A stretch of 18,021 nt of DNA from CAZQSL01 sp964595945 (GCA_964595945.1 CAZQSL010000071.1:1-18021), one strand, 5' to 3'; positions 7,777 through 15,790 are shown, counted from the first letter of the stretch. Notes: generated by a model from the letters alone, not told the origin. Program-made: numbers and translations.

Positions 7777-7902
7777 GGTTGGTCAACCACCAGATGCGCT
7801 AAAAAGTGCAACCGCAGTAACCGAGACTGCCTCAAAAAGCAGCTGGAATGCGATTGCACGCCAATTTAGCGCATTGGCGGGTAATACAGTGGTTGACCAA
7901 CC
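7777..7902. repeat. 126-bp long imperfect palindrome
   Basis: The outer arms are perfect over 14 bp: GGTTGGTCAACCAC at 7777-7790 and GTGGTTGACCAACC at 7889-7902. Further in, ATGCGCTAAA (7794-7803) pairs perfectly with TTTAGCGCAT (7865-7874). GTGCAACCGCA (7806-7816) pairs with TGCGATTGCAC (7849-7859) with one wobble or mismatch, and a short CTGC/GCAG stem closes the centre. The whole can fold as one long hairpin on either strand. The outer arms are themselves small palindromes (GGTTG-GT-CAACC). It sits between the two minus-strand gene groups, 69 bases after the nuclease stop. On the minus strand a TTTTT run (7766-7762) follows about 10 bases later, so it may also act as a terminator. A miniature inverted-repeat element, a structured RNA or a double operator are the alternatives. 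Confidence 0.75.
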
Positions 7903-7970
7903 ATTATCCTATCCCGGATACTGCGTTCCGTCAATTGGGACCATGAGATATATAGTGCTGATGAGCAAAC

Positions 7971-8729
7971 TCACCATTTTGCGCATTCTTCGCTGTAGTC
8001 GCAGCCGGGGCAGTACTGGCTGGGTTTGGGATAGAAGATGCCCGTGGCGATGGATTCGGCGATCATTTCGATGGTGCGGTAGAGCTGGTCGAAGTGATGC
8101 GGGGCGCGCTGCGTGCGGAAGGTCTGCACTTTCGGTGATTTGCATTTCGTGACGATTTCGAATCTGCCGTTGATGAGTGGCTTCTGTGTTGTAAGCGCGG
8201 CGTAGTAGCTGTAGAGAGTCATCTGCAGCGACGAGTCGGCCATGTGCTGGCTCCATGTTTTTGATGCGGTCTTGAGTTCGACTGGCGAGGCTTCACCATC
8301 GAGCCTGTCGATGATGCCGACGAGGACGATGTCCGCCAGGACTTCGCCCGATGTCAGGTTCACTACCGGGGCGCGGAATTCGCTCTCGACGGCCTGCGCG
8401 GGTGTGGTGTCATCGAACGCGTTCACGTACGCCGCGAGCATTTCGAGTCCCTGCCGCTCCAGCATGAGAGGCGTTTCGCCGTTCCACGCGATGGGCACTG
8501 TCTGCGCGGCTTCCCATTCGTCGATGAATGCGATCTCGATGTCGCGGATGTCCGGCGTGTCGCCCTGCATGAGGCGCGTGTGGAAGTATTTGACTGCGCG
8601 GTGAAAGCAGCTTCCGAATGCGAGCGCGGGTGCGATGGCTTCGGGTTCGATTCGTTCCACGTAGCGGAATCTGTACTTGAGCGGGCAGTCCATGTATGTG
8701 GTGATGCGTGTTGCGCTGAGTTCGATCAT
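7971..8729 (-). CDS. Cas4/RecB-like PD-(D/E)XK nuclease with probable Fe-S cluster
   Basis: A 252-aa nuclease of the RecB/AddB/Cas4 type (PDDEXK_1). It starts with the family's LSATRITTYMDCPLKYRFRYV segment. Catalytic residues are visible in order: His43 (FHRAV), Asp141 (GIID), Glu151-x-Lys153 (VELKTASK) and the QxxxY helix from Gln169. Cys15 together with Cys240, Cys243 and Cys249 forms the C...CxxC(x5)C pattern that holds a [4Fe-4S] cluster in AddB and Cas4. Predicted activity is cutting of single-stranded or DNA-end substrates. The start has AAGGAGA, its GGAG 9 bases upstream. It is the last gene of a four-gene minus-strand group with DUF932. No CRISPR array or other cas gene is present, so a recombination or phage-type role is more likely than spacer acquisition. 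Confidence 0.87.
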   Translation of the reverse strand: MIELSATRITTYMDCPLKYRFRYVERIEPEAIAPALAFGSCFHRAVKYFHTRLMQGDTPDIRDIEIAFIDEWEAAQTVPIAWNGETPLMLERQGLEMLAAYVNAFDDTTPAQAVESEFRAPVVNLTSGEVLADIVLVGIIDRLDGEASPVELKTASKTWSQHMADSSLQMTLYSYYAALTTQKPLINGRFEIVTKCKSPKVQTFRTQRAPHHFDQLYRTIEMIAESIATGIFYPKPSQYCPGCDYSEECAKW

Positions 8730-8757
8730 GGCGCGTTTCTCCTTTGCATGAAAATGT

Positions 8758-8784
8758 CGGGGGACAGCCGAAGCCGCCCCCCCG
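8758..8784 (-). other. Intercistronic hairpin with TTCG loop
   Basis: Read on the minus strand, CGGGGGGGCGGC pairs with GCTGTCCCCCG through 11 base pairs (two G-T, one bulged G), closed by the very stable TTCG tetraloop. It lies between the DUF932 and nuclease genes, about 50 bases after the first stop. No T-run follows, so RNA processing or stability is more likely than termination. Confidence 0.55.
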
Positions 8785-8834
8785 CGAGGTAATGGGAGTG
8801 TGGCTGAAGTAATTGAAGGCTGGATTGTTTATGG

Positions 8835-9743
8835 TCAGGCTGCGAGCAGCGATGAGGCGAAGAGTTCGATTTCCGACTGCCGCATGGGGGCGTATGACTG
8901 GGCAGTGCGCGTGATTGCGTTCACTGCGTGGAACATCGTGGGCGCGCCGGAGTATTCATTTGCTGCGACTTCCTGCACCCGCTCGGATGTTTTCTTCCCG
9001 AAGCGGCCTTCTACGAGTGTGAAGATGCGTTCGCGTTTTTCGTCATCAAGCGGCTCGGTCTTGGCGTAGTAGAGGCGATCCGTGTAGTCGCGCGAGCGGT
9101 TGAACACAAGCCGCATGTCAGGCAGTTCTACATCCGCGCTTCCGATATGCATGAAACGGTTCCGTGTGATGTCGCCGATCGGGATCATCATGCCGTTCGT
9201 GCAAATCCATCGGTAGACGCCCGCCCACAGCGACAGGCAGCCGAGTCCGTTTTCTGAATTCGTGATCGTGATGCTCGGCGTGAGTTCACCGACGGTTGCG
9301 CTTACCGGCACGAGCACGACGCGCGTGTGATCGTGGTCGAGTGTCCACTTCACGGGCTTGAGTCCGAACCCTGAATCGGATGCGGATTCGATCACGTCGA
9401 GTATGGTGATGTTATCGATCTTGCGGTAGCGCTCCGATACGACGCCGTAGAGTGTGTCGCCACTGAACCGGAGAAGTTTTCTGCTGTTTCCGCTCTCCGT
9501 GTTGAGCCTGTTAAATACGGCGATGCGTTCGTTTTCATTCATGCGGTTCTGAAAAAAGTCGTAGGGAATGCCGACCCGGGTAAGAAGCTGTTTCGTTGCG
9601 GTTTCGGTTGCCCTGATGGGATAGCCATCGAACAAAAATCCTTCCGGTCCGTACACGATAGCCGCTGCCGTGCGGACTTCGTCAGCCTTGCGATTGTTCT
9701 CTTCGATGATTGCATCTTCGAGTTGTTCGATTGTGTTTGTCAT
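8835..9743 (-). CDS. DUF932 domain protein (phage/plasmid-like)
   Basis: A 302-aa protein of the DUF932 family, which is common on phages, plasmids and genomic islands and has no settled biochemical role. Family signatures seen are YGVVSERYRKIDN at 99-111 and the run around 157-185 (SITITNSENGLG, then VYRWICTNGM). GGAGG lies 8 bases before the ATG at 9743. The gene is third in the minus-strand group, 72 bases after the 150-aa gene and 105 bases before the Cas4-like nuclease. Family members are repeatedly found beside recombination and repair genes; a single-stranded DNA-related function is a reasonable guess here, not shown by the sequence. No membrane segment or signal peptide. Confidence 0.87.
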   Translation of the reverse strand: MTNTIEQLEDAIIEENNRKADEVRTAAAIVYGPEGFLFDGYPIRATETATKQLLTRVGIPYDFFQNRMNENERIAVFNRLNTESGNSRKLLRFSGDTLYGVVSERYRKIDNITILDVIESASDSGFGLKPVKWTLDHDHTRVVLVPVSATVGELTPSITITNSENGLGCLSLWAGVYRWICTNGMMIPIGDITRNRFMHIGSADVELPDMRLVFNRSRDYTDRLYYAKTEPLDDEKRERIFTLVEGRFGKKTSERVQEVAANEYSGAPTMFHAVNAITRTAQSYAPMRQSEIELFASSLLAA

Positions 9744-9773
9744 GTGGATAGCCTCCGGTGTGGGATGTGAAGA

Positions 9774-9792
9774 GCGGGCCAGCGCGACCCGC
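9774..9792 (-). other. Intercistronic GC-rich hairpin
   Basis: GCGGGTC and GGCCCGC pair over 7 bp (one G-T) around a 5-base loop on the minus strand, 24 bases after the stop of the 150-aa gene and just before the ribosome binding site region of DUF932. No T-run. Confidence 0.5.
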
Positions 9793-9815
9793 CCCGTTGT
9801 GTGAAGTTCATGCTT

Positions 9816-10268
9816 TCAGATCGCCGACCGCGTCTTGTCCACGAGCTTCTCGATCATCGCTGATGCCTGCTTGCGCGTGAGGAACGCAGTGCTGTCGAGC
9901 CCCGTGTTTTCCTTCAGCCATGCACGCGCGTCCTCGCGTGACGAGAAGCTTTCGTCGAACAGCTTTCGCAGCATGTTGATCTGTTTTTCAGTCGCCTTGA
10001 ACTGCCCGCTGCCCGGCTGTGCCTGCTGCTGTTGCGCAGATTTGTTTTCGCTTCGACCACCGGGAATCGAAGTCTCGGGCAGGGTCGCGCCTCCCGCTGC
10101 CACTCCCTCGACCTGACGCATCACCGCCTCACGCGCCTGATGGAACAGGTAGTCTGCGATCTGCTCGATGTGGTTGAATTCCGATTCGGCCTCCATCGTC
10201 ACGGTGAAGGTTTCGTTCTCGTACTCACCAGTTGTGACTTTTTTGCTGAACACTGTGTTGATGCGCAT
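9816..10268 (-). CDS. 150-aa protein with ATEKQ/LTRKQAS C-terminal domain
   Basis: The ATG at 10268 is chosen because GGAGG lies 7 bases upstream; an earlier in-frame ATG at 10295 would begin inside the preceding hairpin. The N-terminal half (about 1-55) looks like a small alpha/beta fold: strands INTVFSKK and FTVTMEAESE, then helix IEQIADYLFHQAREAVMRQ. A flexible glutamine/serine-rich linker (about 57-90, QQQQ near 79) follows. The C-terminal domain carries KATEKQINMLRKL (91-103) and LTRKQASAMIEKL (130-142). That pattern recurs in small phage and plasmid DNA-metabolism proteins, where it is often a C-terminal add-on. Exact function is unknown. Its place before DUF932 and the Cas4-like nuclease suggests an accessory DNA-binding factor; this is inference. 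Confidence 0.75.
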   Translation of the reverse strand: MRINTVFSKKVTTGEYENETFTVTMEAESEFNHIEQIADYLFHQAREAVMRQVEGVAAGGATLPETSIPGGRSENKSAQQQQAQPGSGQFKATEKQINMLRKLFDESFSSREDARAWLKENTGLDSTAFLTRKQASAMIEKLVDKTRSAI

Positions 10269-10294
10269 CTCTGCACCTCCGATTGAATATCTCA

Positions 10295-10341
10295 AGTCCG
10301 CCGCTTGGCGTTATCGCCTATGAATAAAGAAGCGGCGGACT
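10295..10341 (-). other. Intercistronic hairpin, 12-bp perfect stem
   Basis: AGTCCGCCGCTT at 10295-10306 is the exact reverse complement of AAGCGGCGGACT at 10330-10341. The 23-base interior holds a second small hairpin, GGCG-TTAT-CGCC. It lies 19 bases after the stop of the cysteine-rich gene and ends about 14 bases before the GGAGG of the next gene, so it could influence that gene's translation or the RNA's stability. No T-run follows. Confidence 0.65.
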
Positions 10342-10360
10342 GTTCGACTGGAGGTTTCAT

Positions 10361-11125
10361 TCAGCATGCAGCGCCGCACGCTGCGGGGGAACAGGACGTC
10401 ATGCTCGTGAACTCAAGAAGCGTGAATTCCGATTCGGCGATTATTTCGAATAGCTGGTCAAGCACGACCTCATCCACAAGCTCCTCGCGTTCAAACATAC
10501 CGGCATACAAGTCCGGGCAGTCATAATGAGTCTGCACGACCTCATCCACTTCAAAGTCCTTGCGAACGAACTCCTTGCAGCCGCCTTTCTGCGCGCGCCA
10601 CAGCACATCCTCCGCGATCTGCTCTTCACGCCGCAGCAGCCACTCATTCTCATAGTCGCCGCGCACATAAGCAGTCACGAGTCCCTTCCCGAAACTACTG
10701 CCATCGCGGCGCCTGATCTCATTGCCTTCTCTGTCACGCAACAGCCCGGTGTCATTGACGATCAGCATGCGCGGCAGAGTCGCCAGATACTCATCCCACG
10801 CCTCCCACGCCGGATCGCGCATCCGCATGATGGCAAGATCAACAGCATCGAAATCCGTTTCCTCATCGCAGTTCGGATCATCGAATCTGCTCTCCGCACC
10901 CTCACCGCCAATCGAGTTCTCATCGATCGCCGCCTGCCCGCACAGCCAGCTCGAAAACGGCGAGCCACTGTTGCCATAGTATTTCAGTTCCTTCCGCACT
11001 GCTTCCTCGATCTCCGGCCGCGCGGCGCACCGGATCACATTCTCACAGCCGCCTCCGGCTGTTCCCTCGTCCTTCAGCCCAGCAACGAGGTTCTTGCAGT
11101 CATAACACTTGAGTTTCGCAAGCAT
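10361..11125 (-). CDS. Cysteine-rich protein of unknown function
   Basis: A 254-aa acidic protein that I do not recognise. The ATG at 11125 is preferred because AGGGAG lies 9 bases upstream; an ATG 14 codons earlier has no such site. The N-terminus has a possible zinc ribbon or knuckle: CYDC at residues 7-10, GGGC at 24-27 and RCAA around 33. More cysteines follow at 62, 86, 183 and 203. The tail SCSPAACGAAC (244-254) has three more. A central part (FGKGLVTAYVRGDYENEWLLRREEQIAEDVLWRAQ) is well-ordered and charged. No signal peptide or membrane segment. It is the first gene of the four-gene minus-strand group. Metal or nucleic-acid binding is plausible from the cysteine pattern only. Confidence 0.7.
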   Translation of the reverse strand: MLAKLKCYDCKNLVAGLKDEGTAGGGCENVIRCAARPEIEEAVRKELKYYGNSGSPFSSWLCGQAAIDENSIGGEGAESRFDDPNCDEETDFDAVDLAIMRMRDPAWEAWDEYLATLPRMLIVNDTGLLRDREGNEIRRRDGSSFGKGLVTAYVRGDYENEWLLRREEQIAEDVLWRAQKGGCKEFVRKDFEVDEVVQTHYDCPDLYAGMFEREELVDEVVLDQLFEIIAESEFTLLEFTSMTSCSPAACGAAC

Positions 11126-12102
11126 GGTGAAACACTCCCTGAATATGGATTTAGCTCCCCACATCACGGCAGAGCTATGTTTGAGTCCTTGATCACAAAC
11201 TGGTTAGGGGACGGGGCATTCTCTCGTACGGATCACATCCCGCAGGATTGAATGACAGAACGATATCTTTACTGATTAACTCATGGCGCAACCGCGCACC
11301 ATCGAAACCAGCCAAAAAACGCAGGCAGCGGAATCATGAAACCGGCTACCTGTATTTAACACGCGTGTGCGTGATGCGTACGCGTTACCGCCCCAGTCAA
11401 AAGGGTTAATGGTTCGAGTACACGGAAAACGTGCAATCGCAATGACTGAATTACTCTGACATCAGGAACGGTGAAAAACAGTACTTCTTTCCCGTCCTGC
11501 GGCGAAAACCACATTTTCTGTATCGAGCTAACGCAAGAAAATACCATTATTGCCACACTGAACAAAATGAAGCACCCTGGAAAAAGCGTGAAGCATGATT
11601 CTCCGCCTCATTCAGAATGCCATGCAACGAATGCAAAATTCGCTTAACATAACACCCGCCTGTCGAATAGACACCCCCGGTGGGCTCAAAACAAATCCAA
11701 CCACCCTACGGCACAAAAACTCCAACCTGCTGCCCACTCCTGTCAGCCCCACGTAAAGCGCAACCAACACGAACACACAGCTCACAACCACCAAGCCTCA
11801 CCAATTAACCCCAAACCCCAGATGCACCTCGTGAAGATGACATATAGCACCTTGTCCGGTAATGCCAATAAGCAACACTCGCAACAGATTCTCTGGAAAA
11901 ACCTATGCGCGGACGCGCGCGACCTATTAATGCAACCAGAAAACTGGTTTTCGACACCCCGCACAATAAGCAGAAATTCGCACACAATCCGATCTCGTTT
12001 CCGAGCAAAATCACATCTCTCAAATCCCCACGTTCATGATCTCCACTTGCGATATGCTTGATCGCAAGATAGCATAAATTGCCTTCTGACAAATTGTTTC
12101 TT
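11126..12102. other. Non-coding stretch between the divergent operons
   Basis: About 980 bases with no supported gene on either strand; the short open frames lack ribosome binding sites and protein-like composition. From about 11640 to 11830 the plus strand is strikingly rich in C and A and poor in G and T. I see no convincing promoter for the minus-strand group. The promoter of the plus-strand operon begins at 12103. Confidence 0.5.
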
Positions 12103-12131
12103 TTGTGTTTGCGGATTGTAGGGAATATAAT
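12103..12131 (+). promoter_or_regulatory. Sigma70-like promoter of the TerB-ATPase-helicase operon
   Basis: A perfect TATAAT at 12126-12131 is preceded at 17 bases by a weak -35 box TTGTGT (12103-12108). Transcription would start near 12138. AAGGG at 12149-12153 then stands 9 bases before the ATG at 12163. The weak -35 box leaves room for activator control. Confidence 0.6.
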
Positions 12132-12162
12132 GGTGACATTCTGAAATCAAGGGTATCTTTTT

Positions 12163-14436
12163 ATGGTGATTTTTCTAATAATTATCGGAGTTGTTGCAAT
12201 TGCCATATACGTTGCATGCAAGTCGTCTGCATGGTGTAAGCCAAGTGTTAATATGACAAATTCTTCAATAAGTAGTCATCCGGCAAACGCCTTTACAAGT
12301 GGAGATACTGTGGATTCTGATAAGCCCACCAACGCACAAGGTAGTACATCTTCTGTAAATCCCGATTGCTGGATACCGCAAACAACAAGCATAAGCGTGG
12401 CAGGATACACAATTACAGAAGGTATGTTTTATGTTGGGAATGATTTAAAGTCAGTTAATGGTTATAACGATATTGAACCAGCATTGATTGATCCGTCCCT
12501 TCCAATCAATCACGACAATCCAGACATAGAAGGCAAAAAGATGTCCTATTGGCCTTCGTATAGCGCTATTACGCCCGAATCCCGAGCAGCATATCTGGAA
12601 TGGCTGTCGGGTGGGCGAAGAGACCCTGATGCCAATATCGGCTATGTGTTTATGTTCTTTTATGGCTTGGAAAGAAGAGTCATTTTTGATGCTCAGACAT
12701 CAGAAGAAGCGCGTTGTGAAGTTGACGTGATCCTCACAGAAGTGAAACGTTTGATTTCAATTTATGGTGACAAAAGTTCTTCATTCAGAAATTATGCGAG
12801 TGACTTCGTGGACATTCTTTCCATAAAATACGCTGATGACAAAGTATATAGAAGCTTGCCTGCAATTAGGCCACGAGGTTATGAACTTCCCATAAACATT
12901 AAAATTGGGCTTGGTCAAATTGCCCTTGATGAGATACCTCTTTCCCCAGAGTGGGCTTTCGTCTGGGCAGTCAGTGATCCATTAACATATTTGAAAACCC
13001 CCGCACAAAGATGCAAAAGTGAGTTCGAAGCACTCTTCAAGCTGCGATATAGAAAGAAATATGGGGATGGCATTGTCCTGAAAATTCGAAGCAGAATGTT
13101 GGAGATCAAGTATCATGCGGCCAGTTCAAGTTTTACCGGTCTTACCATTGCCATCAAAGGTTTGCCTGATGTTTTTTCATACGCTGAGCCAATCAACACG
13201 TTACGAATGATTGCAAATAGTTGTAGTGATGAACTCGACGCGTACAGCCGGTTTCTTGGAAGGAACCCGGATAAGGTAGGCAGTATCGAGGCTGTTTCGC
13301 TTTTACCGAGAGAATTGTTTTCGGATTCTGACAATGAAGAGATCGCATCATATCGCAGGCAAATCAACAGTATGGTCGGTGACAGAGGATGTTCCGTGTT
13401 TGATCTGAATGGCGTTATTGATGATGCACCTTTCAAATATTCGCTATCTATAACAAAGAAGGAATTTCACGCGCTTGGTGTGCTGCTTGAAAATATCGGG
13501 ATTGGAATTGAACCTGATGTGAGATTTGGCGGAGCGATTCCGGCTAATGGCAAGGTTGCTCTTTTCAAATCAGGAAACATCACTAAAACGCCGTCAGATT
13601 CTTATACGTCTGCATCCATAATCGTGTATCTCTGTGTGGCTGTCGCTAATGCCGACAATGCGATTACACCGGATGAAGAACAGACTATCAATCACATTAT
13701 AGAATCGTTTTCTGACATTACTGAAGATGAAAGGATGAGGTTGCGAGCTAATTTTGAATGGCTGAAGACAAGCGGTACAAGCCTGACAAGCCTGAAGAGA
13801 AGAATCACGGATCTTCCGACCGAGACAAAGAATCTGATAGCGGAACATATAGTGAGAGTAGCAAATGCGGACGGTAATGTTTCTCCCGATGAAATCAGAA
13901 TCCTGAGGAAAACATACGACCTGCTCGGTTTCGAAACACGGCAGCTTTTTTCAAATATCCATCAGGCGACAACGACTCCTGTTACTGTGCAGCATGCAGA
14001 GTCCGCAAGTGTTGCTTTCACTATTCCTTCTCCGCCTGCCGATACGATTAAGAAATCGGGCACTTCACTCAGGCTGGACATGGCTGAGATAAGGCGCAAG
14101 GAAGCCGAATCGCAGAAACTGAAGGAATTGCTGGACAGTGTTTTTGCGAATGAAGAGACTGAAATTAGGGTGGTTTCGCATTCGGACAATGCCGAAGCTG
14201 TTGTCAGCATAATGAATCTTGATGCACTGCATTCAGGTCTGGTGCGGCATCTCATCCAGAAGGAATCATGGACGCGTAGCGAACTCGAAACGATAGCGAG
14301 TGAAAAACGTTTTCTGATAGACGGTGCTATTGATGTAATTAATGAAGCGTCGTTCGATGAGTACGGAGACGCACTTATTGAAGGTGATGACCCAGTCGAG
14401 ATCAACCCGGCTGTGGCAAAGGAGATTTTGAAATGA
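12163..14436 (+). CDS. Membrane-anchored TerB_N-TerB-TerB_C protein
   Basis: A 757-aa protein. Residues 2-19 (VIFLIIIGVVAIAIYVAC) form one membrane segment, followed by a serine/asparagine-rich linker to about 115. The TerB_N domain runs from about 125 to 330 (YWPSYSAITPESRAAYLEWLSGGRR, written here in parts: SYWPSYSAITPE and YLEWLSGGR; then YVFMFFYGLERRV). A TerB domain lies at about 483-600 and has the two metal-binding repeats of the family, ADNAITPDEE (497-506) and ADGNVSPDE (569-577). A TerB_C region fills about 640-757. TerB-family proteins belong to tellurite-resistance/stress systems and bind divalent metal. The gene leads an operon: its stop overlaps the start of the DUF2791 ATPase by four bases. 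A metal- or membrane-stress sensor that controls the ATPase and helicase is the simplest inference. Confidence 0.82.
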   Translation: MVIFLIIIGVVAIAIYVACKSSAWCKPSVNMTNSSISSHPANAFTSGDTVDSDKPTNAQGSTSSVNPDCWIPQTTSISVAGYTITEGMFYVGNDLKSVNGYNDIEPALIDPSLPINHDNPDIEGKKMSYWPSYSAITPESRAAYLEWLSGGRRDPDANIGYVFMFFYGLERRVIFDAQTSEEARCEVDVILTEVKRLISIYGDKSSSFRNYASDFVDILSIKYADDKVYRSLPAIRPRGYELPINIKIGLGQIALDEIPLSPEWAFVWAVSDPLTYLKTPAQRCKSEFEALFKLRYRKKYGDGIVLKIRSRMLEIKYHAASSSFTGLTIAIKGLPDVFSYAEPINTLRMIANSCSDELDAYSRFLGRNPDKVGSIEAVSLLPRELFSDSDNEEIASYRRQINSMVGDRGCSVFDLNGVIDDAPFKYSLSITKKEFHALGVLLENIGIGIEPDVRFGGAIPANGKVALFKSGNITKTPSDSYTSASIIVYLCVAVANADNAITPDEEQTINHIIESFSDITEDERMRLRANFEWLKTSGTSLTSLKRRITDLPTETKNLIAEHIVRVANADGNVSPDEIRILRKTYDLLGFETRQLFSNIHQATTTPVTVQHAESASVAFTIPSPPADTIKKSGTSLRLDMAEIRRKEAESQKLKELLDSVFANEETEIRVVSHSDNAEAVVSIMNLDALHSGLVRHLIQKESWTRSELETIASEKRFLIDGAIDVINEASFDEYGDALIEGDDPVEINPAVAKEILK

Positions 14437-15782
14437 GCCAGACAATACGCCCCAAAGACCGTGATGCCATTCTTCAGTCGCTCCGCGCGGGAGTGGTGCC
14501 GCGAGCTGGTCAGCATCTCATTCAGGTTGGCAGATCGCTCGAAGTTGAAGCCCTAATGAAGGACATAGACAGAATTGCTGACGGTGGCTCGGCGATACGT
14601 TTCATAATCGGCGAATATGGAGCCGGGAAAACGTTTTTCCTGAATCTTATCCGCAACATTGCGTTAGAGAAAAAACTGGTCTGCACAAATGCCGACCTCA
14701 CACCGGATCGCAGGATTCATTCGACCAGCGGGCATGCAAGATCGCTCTATGCGGAACTAATGCGAAACATCTCGACACGCTCAAAGCCCGACGGTGGCGC
14801 GATGCAGAACATAGTCGAAAGATTCATCACTGAAGCAATAAAAAAAGCTGATGCGTCGTCAATGTCACCACAGGAAGTAATATTTGTGAAGCTCGAATCA
14901 CTGTCAGACTTTGTCGGTGGCTACGATTTTGCGAGTGTGATTTCCGCTTACTGGAAAGGTCACGACATGGGCAACGAGCAACTGAAAGGCGACGCTATCC
15001 GCTGGCTTCGTGGCGAATTCACAACTAAAACGGATGCGCGCGCCGCGCTCGGCGTGAGGACGATCATCGACGATTCATCCTTCTACGATCATCTGAAGCT
15101 CATGGCGCGATTTGTCAAACTCGCCGGCTTCAATGGGCTCATGGTCTGTCTCGACGAGCTCGTCAATCTTTACAAAATGTCAAACACGAAGGCGCGTAAT
15201 TCAAACTACGAACAGATTCTCCGCATAATAAATGACAGTCTGCAAGGTTCTGCGATTGGTCTTGGATTCCTGATGGGAGGGACGCCGGAGTTTCTTATGG
15301 ACACTCGCCGCGGCCTTTACAGCTATCATGCGCTACAGTCCAGACTTGCTGAAAACACGTTCGCAGTGAATGGTCTCGTCGATTATTCCGGGCCGGTAAT
15401 TCGCCTCGCGAATCTCTCGCAGGAGGATTTCTACATCCTGATCGGCAAAATCAGACATGTGTTCGCTGGCGGAGTTTCTGAAAATTATCTTGTGCCGGAT
15501 GCGGCTCTGACAGCTTTTATGGAACACTGTTCACAGCGCATTGGCGAAGCGTATTTCAGGACTCCGCGCACGACGATCACCTCATTTGTGAACCTTCTTT
15601 CCGTGCTCGAACAGAATCCGCAATCTGACTGGAAACAGCTTCTCGGCGATCTTAATGTTGAAAGTGACACAAGCGACGACACCTCATTTTTCGATGATGA
15701 TACCGAAAGTGACGAGTCATCGCCCGATGCGTCGCGCCAACAAAATGACAGCGATGATGATCTCGCATCGTTCCGGTTGTGA
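14433..15782 (+). CDS. DUF2791 P-loop ATPase, BrxD-like
   Basis: A 449-aa ATPase. It opens with the typical IRPKDRDAILQSLRAGVVPR stretch and then GRSLEVEAL. Walker A is GEYGAGKT at 60-67 and Walker B is LMVCLDE ending at Asp241-Glu242. LMGGTPEF at 280-287 fits a sensor position. These are signatures of DUF2791 proteins, which include BrxD of type 2 BREX. The last 40 residues (about 409-445) form an acidic Asp/Ser/Glu tail. The start is fixed by the 4-base ATGA overlap with the TerB gene and by GGAG 8 bases upstream. The helicase gene follows within 8 bases. In BREX, BrxD is paired with the helicase BrxHI; here the same pair is joined to a TerB protein, so ATP-driven loading or control of the helicase on DNA is a reasonable inference. 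Confidence 0.85.
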   Translation: MSQTIRPKDRDAILQSLRAGVVPRAGQHLIQVGRSLEVEALMKDIDRIADGGSAIRFIIGEYGAGKTFFLNLIRNIALEKKLVCTNADLTPDRRIHSTSGHARSLYAELMRNISTRSKPDGGAMQNIVERFITEAIKKADASSMSPQEVIFVKLESLSDFVGGYDFASVISAYWKGHDMGNEQLKGDAIRWLRGEFTTKTDARAALGVRTIIDDSSFYDHLKLMARFVKLAGFNGLMVCLDELVNLYKMSNTKARNSNYEQILRIINDSLQGSAIGLGFLMGGTPEFLMDTRRGLYSYHALQSRLAENTFAVNGLVDYSGPVIRLANLSQEDFYILIGKIRHVFAGGVSENYLVPDAALTAFMEHCSQRIGEAYFRTPRTTITSFVNLLSVLEQNPQSDWKQLLGDLNVESDTSDDTSFFDDDTESDESSPDASRQQNDSDDDLASFRL

Positions 15783-15790
15783 GAGGCGAT

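Noticed and set aside
7777..7902. The palindrome as an integron attC site
   Set aside because: The length would fit, but the required core boxes (RYYYAAC and GTTRRRY) are not at its ends and no integron integrase is present.
7532..8152. 206-aa plus-strand open frame across the palindrome
   Set aside because: It overlaps the starts and ends of two supported minus-strand genes and reads through the palindrome; low-complexity, arginine/tryptophan-rich end.
7971..8729. The nuclease as part of a CRISPR-Cas adaptation module
   Set aside because: No Cas1, Cas2 or repeat-spacer array exists in the window; the neighbours are DUF932 and phage-type proteins.
10526..11251. 241-aa plus-strand open frame opposite the cysteine-rich gene
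   Set aside because: It has no ribosome binding site, its composition is that of an antisense shadow, and the minus-strand frame has a good start site and an ordered protein.
11410..11430. GGTTCGAGTAC as a T-loop of another tRNA
   Set aside because: The flanking bases do not form the T-stem and there is no acceptor or anticodon arm around it.
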